In this document: one piece after another, positions 30,683 to 33,305 of the stretch | How the letters are laid out: every line of letters starts with the position of its first letter | Numbering within the stretch: the first letter of the stretch is position 1 | DNA from: UMGS172 sp045546555 | GTDB lineage: Bacteria; Bacillota; Clostridia; Oscillospirales; Acutalibacteraceae | DNA length: 33,305 nucleotides | Direction: 5' to 3' | NCBI GenBank assembly: GCA_045546555.1 | Contig: JAZQCY010000001.1 | Span: forward strand, 1-33,305 | Position numbers and translations under genes: made by a program | Notes under the pieces: model-generated | The model's database searches: none | Seen by the model: the letters and a program-made list of their open reading frames with translations, nothing else | What the model was told of the DNA's origin: nothing

Positions 30683-32872
30683 ATGAATCTTAACGTACCG
30701 TTGCCTAAAGCTTTAAGCGATCGCTTAAAGGCGGTGACCGATGAGACTCCCAAGTACTGTGTCCATCCCGATGTTGATCTTGACGGATGCTTTACCGAGG
30801 ACTTTTACATTGGTGCCACCGAGTCGCTTTTGTTCACGTTCTGTGGCGAAAAAGAAAACTTAATACGTATCGCCGACTGTGAAAAGGTGCAGGTGCGCAA
30901 TCAGGTCGACAGCGGACTTTTCACCGTTACCAAAAACGGTGAGGAGTACATTGTTGCACGCTTTACACGCAAACACTCTACCCAGATGGCCTGTCTTGTG
31001 CGTGGTGTCAAGCTGTTTATTGAGGGCAAGACCGACCGTGTTATCGAGAATCACGACCGTGAAAAGACCTGCTCTAAATGCGGCAGGATACTCAACGGCG
31101 CAGGCCATTGCCCCAAATGCAATAAGAGCAGTCGCAGTATAAGCAGGATACTTGATATCTGCCGTCCGCATTGGCCAATGCTGGGGCTTGTCTTTTCAAT
31201 TATGCTGTTGCTCACCGCAACAAGCCTTATCCAACCGGTTTTGATCCGTTGGTTTGTTGACGGTTATCTCAAACCGGGCATAGGAACCGTAAAGGACATT
31301 GCGCTGTTCATTTCTCTCTATTTATCCATAACGCTGATCACCATGTTTGGTCATCTGTTCAGGTCGTTTTTGGGTAGCCGACTTGGAATGAGGATAAGCT
31401 ATCAGCTCCGTTCAAAGCTTGGTACGCATATCCAAAGTCTTTCAATGTCATTTTTGAACAAGCGTAACACGGGCGAGCTGCTTGAGCGTGTTTTCGGTGA
31501 CACGATGAATGTCAGAAACTTCTTCACCAACAGCTTTTGCAATATGTTTACACAGCTTGTGACGCTGATAGCCCTTGCTATCTTGATGCTGATACTCAAT
31601 TGGAAGCTGGCCTTGGCGGCCTTTGCGTTTGCACCGCTGATACTCATTTTTGCAAGAACCTTCTGGCCGTATATCCGAAAGATATTTCACCGTCAGCGCC
31701 GCAAGGGTGACCGCACGCAAAACAAGCTGCAGGACGTTCTGTCGGGCATAAGGATAGTCAAATCCTACGGTCGTGAGGAGTCGGAGATCAAGCAGTTTGA
31801 TGCGCTTAATGACGAATTTGCCGCCGTTCAGCGCAAGAATGAAAAATTCTTTGCCACCGTTTTCCCGATATTGTCGTTGCTGTTGTCGTTCAGCACCTAT
31901 CTTATAGTCTACCTTGGCGGCACCGATGTTTTGAACGGCGAGCTGACGGCCGGCGGACTGATGCAGTTTGTATCATACGCAGGTATGCTTTTGGGACCTT
32001 TAAGCTGGATGTCGTTCTTGCCGAGACAGATAGTTAATATGACCACCAGTCTCGACCGAATTTACGACATTTTGGACGAAAAGCCCGAGATAACCGCCTC
32101 CGAAAACGCCGTTAAGCGTGAGATAAACGGTGACATTTCCATAAATAATGCGGTGTTTGGCTACAACTCTCACGAGGTGGTGCTTGACGGCATCGACCTT
32201 GAGGTCAAAAAGGGCGAGATGATCGGTCTTGTCGGTGCCTCGGGCACGGGCAAGTCGACCCTTATCAACCTTATTATGAGACTGTACGACGTTACCGAGG
32301 GCAGCATCTCGGTCGACGGAATTGATATAAGGGATTACGACCCTGCCGATTATCACCGACAGATAGGTGTCGTTCTGCAGGAGACCTTCCTCTTTGCGGG
32401 AACGGTGTTGGATAATATCCGCTTTGCCAATCCCGATGCGCCGTTAAGTGAGGTCATCAAGGCCGCCAAAACGGCCAATGCGCACGAGTTTATCTGCAAG
32501 CTCCCCGACGGGTATAACACCTATGTCGGTGAAAAAGGACACATGCTGTCGGGCGGTGAAAAGCAGAGAATAGCCATTGCCCGTGCCATTTTGGGCGACC
32601 CCAAGATACTGATTCTGGATGAAGCTACATCGGCGCTTGACACCGAGAGTGAGTACCAGGTTCAGCAGGCCTTGGAGCGCTTGAGAAAGGGCAGAACAAC
32701 CTTTGCCATTGCCCACCGTCTGTCAACCCTTCGATGTGCCGACCGTATTGCCGTCATAAATGAGCATAAGATTGAGGAGTTGGGCAGTCATAACGACCTG
32801 CTCAAGCAAAAGGGCATCTACTATAACCTCGTCATGGCCCAGCTCGAAATGAACGGCAGAAAAGGGAAGTAA
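30683..32872 (+). CDS. ABC half-exporter with N-terminal extension and zinc ribbon (second half)
   Basis: The 729-residue protein has the same order as its partner: soluble beta-rich N-terminal domain (about 1-125), zinc ribbon CSKCGRILNGAGHCPKC (C130, C133, C143, C146), membrane domain (about 155-460) and ATPase. The ATPase has Walker A GASGTGKST (518-526), signature LSGGEKQR (622-629), Walker B with E647 and switch H678. Both halves keep the catalytic Glu, so unlike many heterodimeric exporters neither nucleotide site looks degenerate. AAAGGA precedes the ATG, 9 bases after the DUF1854 stop. The substrate is unknown. Confidence 0.88.
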   Translation: MNLNVPLPKALSDRLKAVTDETPKYCVHPDVDLDGCFTEDFYIGATESLLFTFCGEKENLIRIADCEKVQVRNQVDSGLFTVTKNGEEYIVARFTRKHSTQMACLVRGVKLFIEGKTDRVIENHDREKTCSKCGRILNGAGHCPKCNKSSRSISRILDICRPHWPMLGLVFSIMLLLTATSLIQPVLIRWFVDGYLKPGIGTVKDIALFISLYLSITLITMFGHLFRSFLGSRLGMRISYQLRSKLGTHIQSLSMSFLNKRNTGELLERVFGDTMNVRNFFTNSFCNMFTQLVTLIALAILMLILNWKLALAAFAFAPLILIFARTFWPYIRKIFHRQRRKGDRTQNKLQDVLSGIRIVKSYGREESEIKQFDALNDEFAAVQRKNEKFFATVFPILSLLLSFSTYLIVYLGGTDVLNGELTAGGLMQFVSYAGMLLGPLSWMSFLPRQIVNMTTSLDRIYDILDEKPEITASENAVKREINGDISINNAVFGYNSHEVVLDGIDLEVKKGEMIGLVGASGTGKSTLINLIMRLYDVTEGSISVDGIDIRDYDPADYHRQIGVVLQETFLFAGTVLDNIRFANPDAPLSEVIKAAKTANAHEFICKLPDGYNTYVGEKGHMLSGGEKQRIAIARAILGDPKILILDEATSALDTESEYQVQQALERLRKGRTTFAIAHRLSTLRCADRIAVINEHKIEELGSHNDLLKQKGIYYNLVMAQLEMNGRKGK

Positions 32873-32902
32873 AACAATCGTAAACGGTTGTAAATTGAAA
32901 AT

Positions 32903-32950
32903 ACCCTCTCACCCGCTAAAGCGGGAGCTCTCCCAGAGGGAGAGCCTTTG
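32903..32950 (-). repeat. dispersed palindromic repeat, copy C (inverted)
   Basis: This is the same architecture as copies A and B on the opposite strand, starting ACCCTCTC on the plus strand. The hairpins are CCCGC-TAAA-GCGGG (32912-32925) and GCTCTCCC-AGA-GGGAGAGC (32927-32945). It lies 30 bases after the second ABC gene and could also act as its 3' hairpin, but it has no T-run. Confidence 0.8.
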
Positions 32951-33001
32951 AAGAGGTTGAGTTGTGCTTTCAATGAATATACAATGTAACTTAACGCAAA
33001 T

Positions 33002-33052
33002 GAAAGCCTCGCCCTTCGGGAGAGGTGGCAGGCGAAGCCTGACGGAGAGGGT
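33002..33052 (+). repeat. dispersed palindromic repeat, copy B, adjoining the DUF559 gene
   Basis: It begins GAAAGCCTC and ends GACGGAGAGGGT. The second hairpin CAGGC-GAA-GCCTG (33029-33041) differs from copy A at two base pairs, both compensated. The final GGAGAGGG lies four bases before the ATG of the DUF559 gene and serves as its ribosome site. Confidence 0.87.
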
Positions 33053-33055
33053 AAT

Positions 33056-33305
33056 ATGCAAGATCAACCAATAAAAAAGAACAATAGTCTTGTAAAATCT
33101 GCTAAAATGCTGCGGAAAAATATGACACGGCACGAAAGACATTTATGGTATGATTTTTTGCAAAAATATCCAGTAAAAATATACAAACAACGTATAATAG
33201 AAAATTATATAGCCGATTTCTATTGCCATAAAGCACGAATTGTGATTGAGATTGACGGTTCACAACACTATACACCCGAAGGCCAAAAGTATGATAATTC
33301 AAGAA
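33056..33305 (+). CDS. DUF559 endonuclease-like protein (partial, runs off window)
   Basis: The first 83 codons are visible. The protein opens with a basic helical segment (KSAKMLRKNMTRHERHLWY) and continues into the DUF559 core: VKIYKQRIIENYIADFYCH then ARIVIEIDGSQHYTPEGQKYD. This fold is related to Vsr-type very-short-patch repair and other restriction-like nucleases; the Asp in IADFY and Glu/Asp in IEIDG are the expected metal-binding acids. Proteins of this kind are frequent in clostridial genomes but their role is unknown. The start at 33056 uses a ribosome site supplied by the adjoining repeat. The 3' end lies beyond the window. Confidence 0.88.
   Translation, partial: MQDQPIKKNNSLVKSAKMLRKNMTRHERHLWYDFLQKYPVKIYKQRIIENYIADFYCHKARIVIEIDGSQHYTPEGQKYDNSR

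Noticed and set aside
32903..33052. CRISPR-like or insertion-sequence ends
   Set aside because: The three palindromic copies are not regularly spaced, vary in sequence and do not bound a transposase of a known IS family.

Overview
The window looks like chromosome from a low-to-mid GC Firmicute of class Clostridia, most likely an Oscillospirales/Ruminococcaceae-type gut anaerobe. The grounds are Gram-positive promoters and strong AGGAGG-type ribosome sites, lipobox lipoproteins, a single-chain (alpha2-type) glycyl-tRNA synthetase, a Na+-decarboxylase beta subunit, a stand-alone CarD, and dispersed palindromic repeats ending in GACGGAGAGGG, which I associate with that group. The taxon is an inference. 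I found no rRNA, tRNA, CRISPR array or insertion sequence.

Layout. (1) 0.1-3.0 kb, minus strand: proline operon proB-proA-proC. (2) 3.2-4.6 kb, plus: Na+-decarboxylase membrane beta subunit and a small gamma-like subunit, with no alpha or biotin subunit. (3) 4.9-5.4 kb: CarD regulator. (4) 5.4-7.4 kb, minus: nadA-mnmA, overlapping by 4 bases. (5) 7.6-10.2 kb, minus: Zn/Cd efflux operon of an ArsR-family sensor, a free HMA domain and a P1B-2 ATPase, with a consensus promoter/operator. (6) 10.2-13.3 kb: AraC regulator divergent from a GH36 alpha-galactosidase. (7) 13.4-16.4 kb: glycyl-tRNA synthetase and a CapA-like membrane-anchored protein. (8) 16.4-19.0 kb: flavin-based extracellular electron-transfer island (FMN-binding lipoprotein, ApbE flavin transferase, NusG-II protein, Gx/heptaprenyl-diphosphate-synthase-I-like membrane protein). 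(9) 19.4-22.2 kb: isolated phage-like cassette (baseplate/receptor-binding-like protein, M15 endolysin, XhlA-like protein, r1t-like holin) with no other phage genes. (10) 22.3-25.9 kb: small unknown protein, LacI regulator, then an XRE repressor divergent from a membrane protein and a Cys-repeat surface lipoprotein, with two strong palindromic operators. (11) 26.0-27.6 kb, minus: release factor 3. (12) 27.8-32.9 kb: two ABC half-exporters, each with an N-terminal extension and a zinc ribbon, flanking a DUF1854 protein. (13) 32.9-33.3 kb: inverted pair of dispersed palindromic repeats directly upstream of a DUF559 endonuclease-like gene that runs off the window.

Most noteworthy: the orphan lysis/baseplate cassette; the repeat-DUF559 pairing, in which the repeat supplies the ribosome binding site; the ABC-DUF1854-ABC operon; the compact flavin electron-transfer island with a ribosome-site-sequestering hairpin and back-to-back promoters; and the XRE two-operator switch controlling envelope proteins. 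All functions are read from sequence patterns and recalled families; no search was run.
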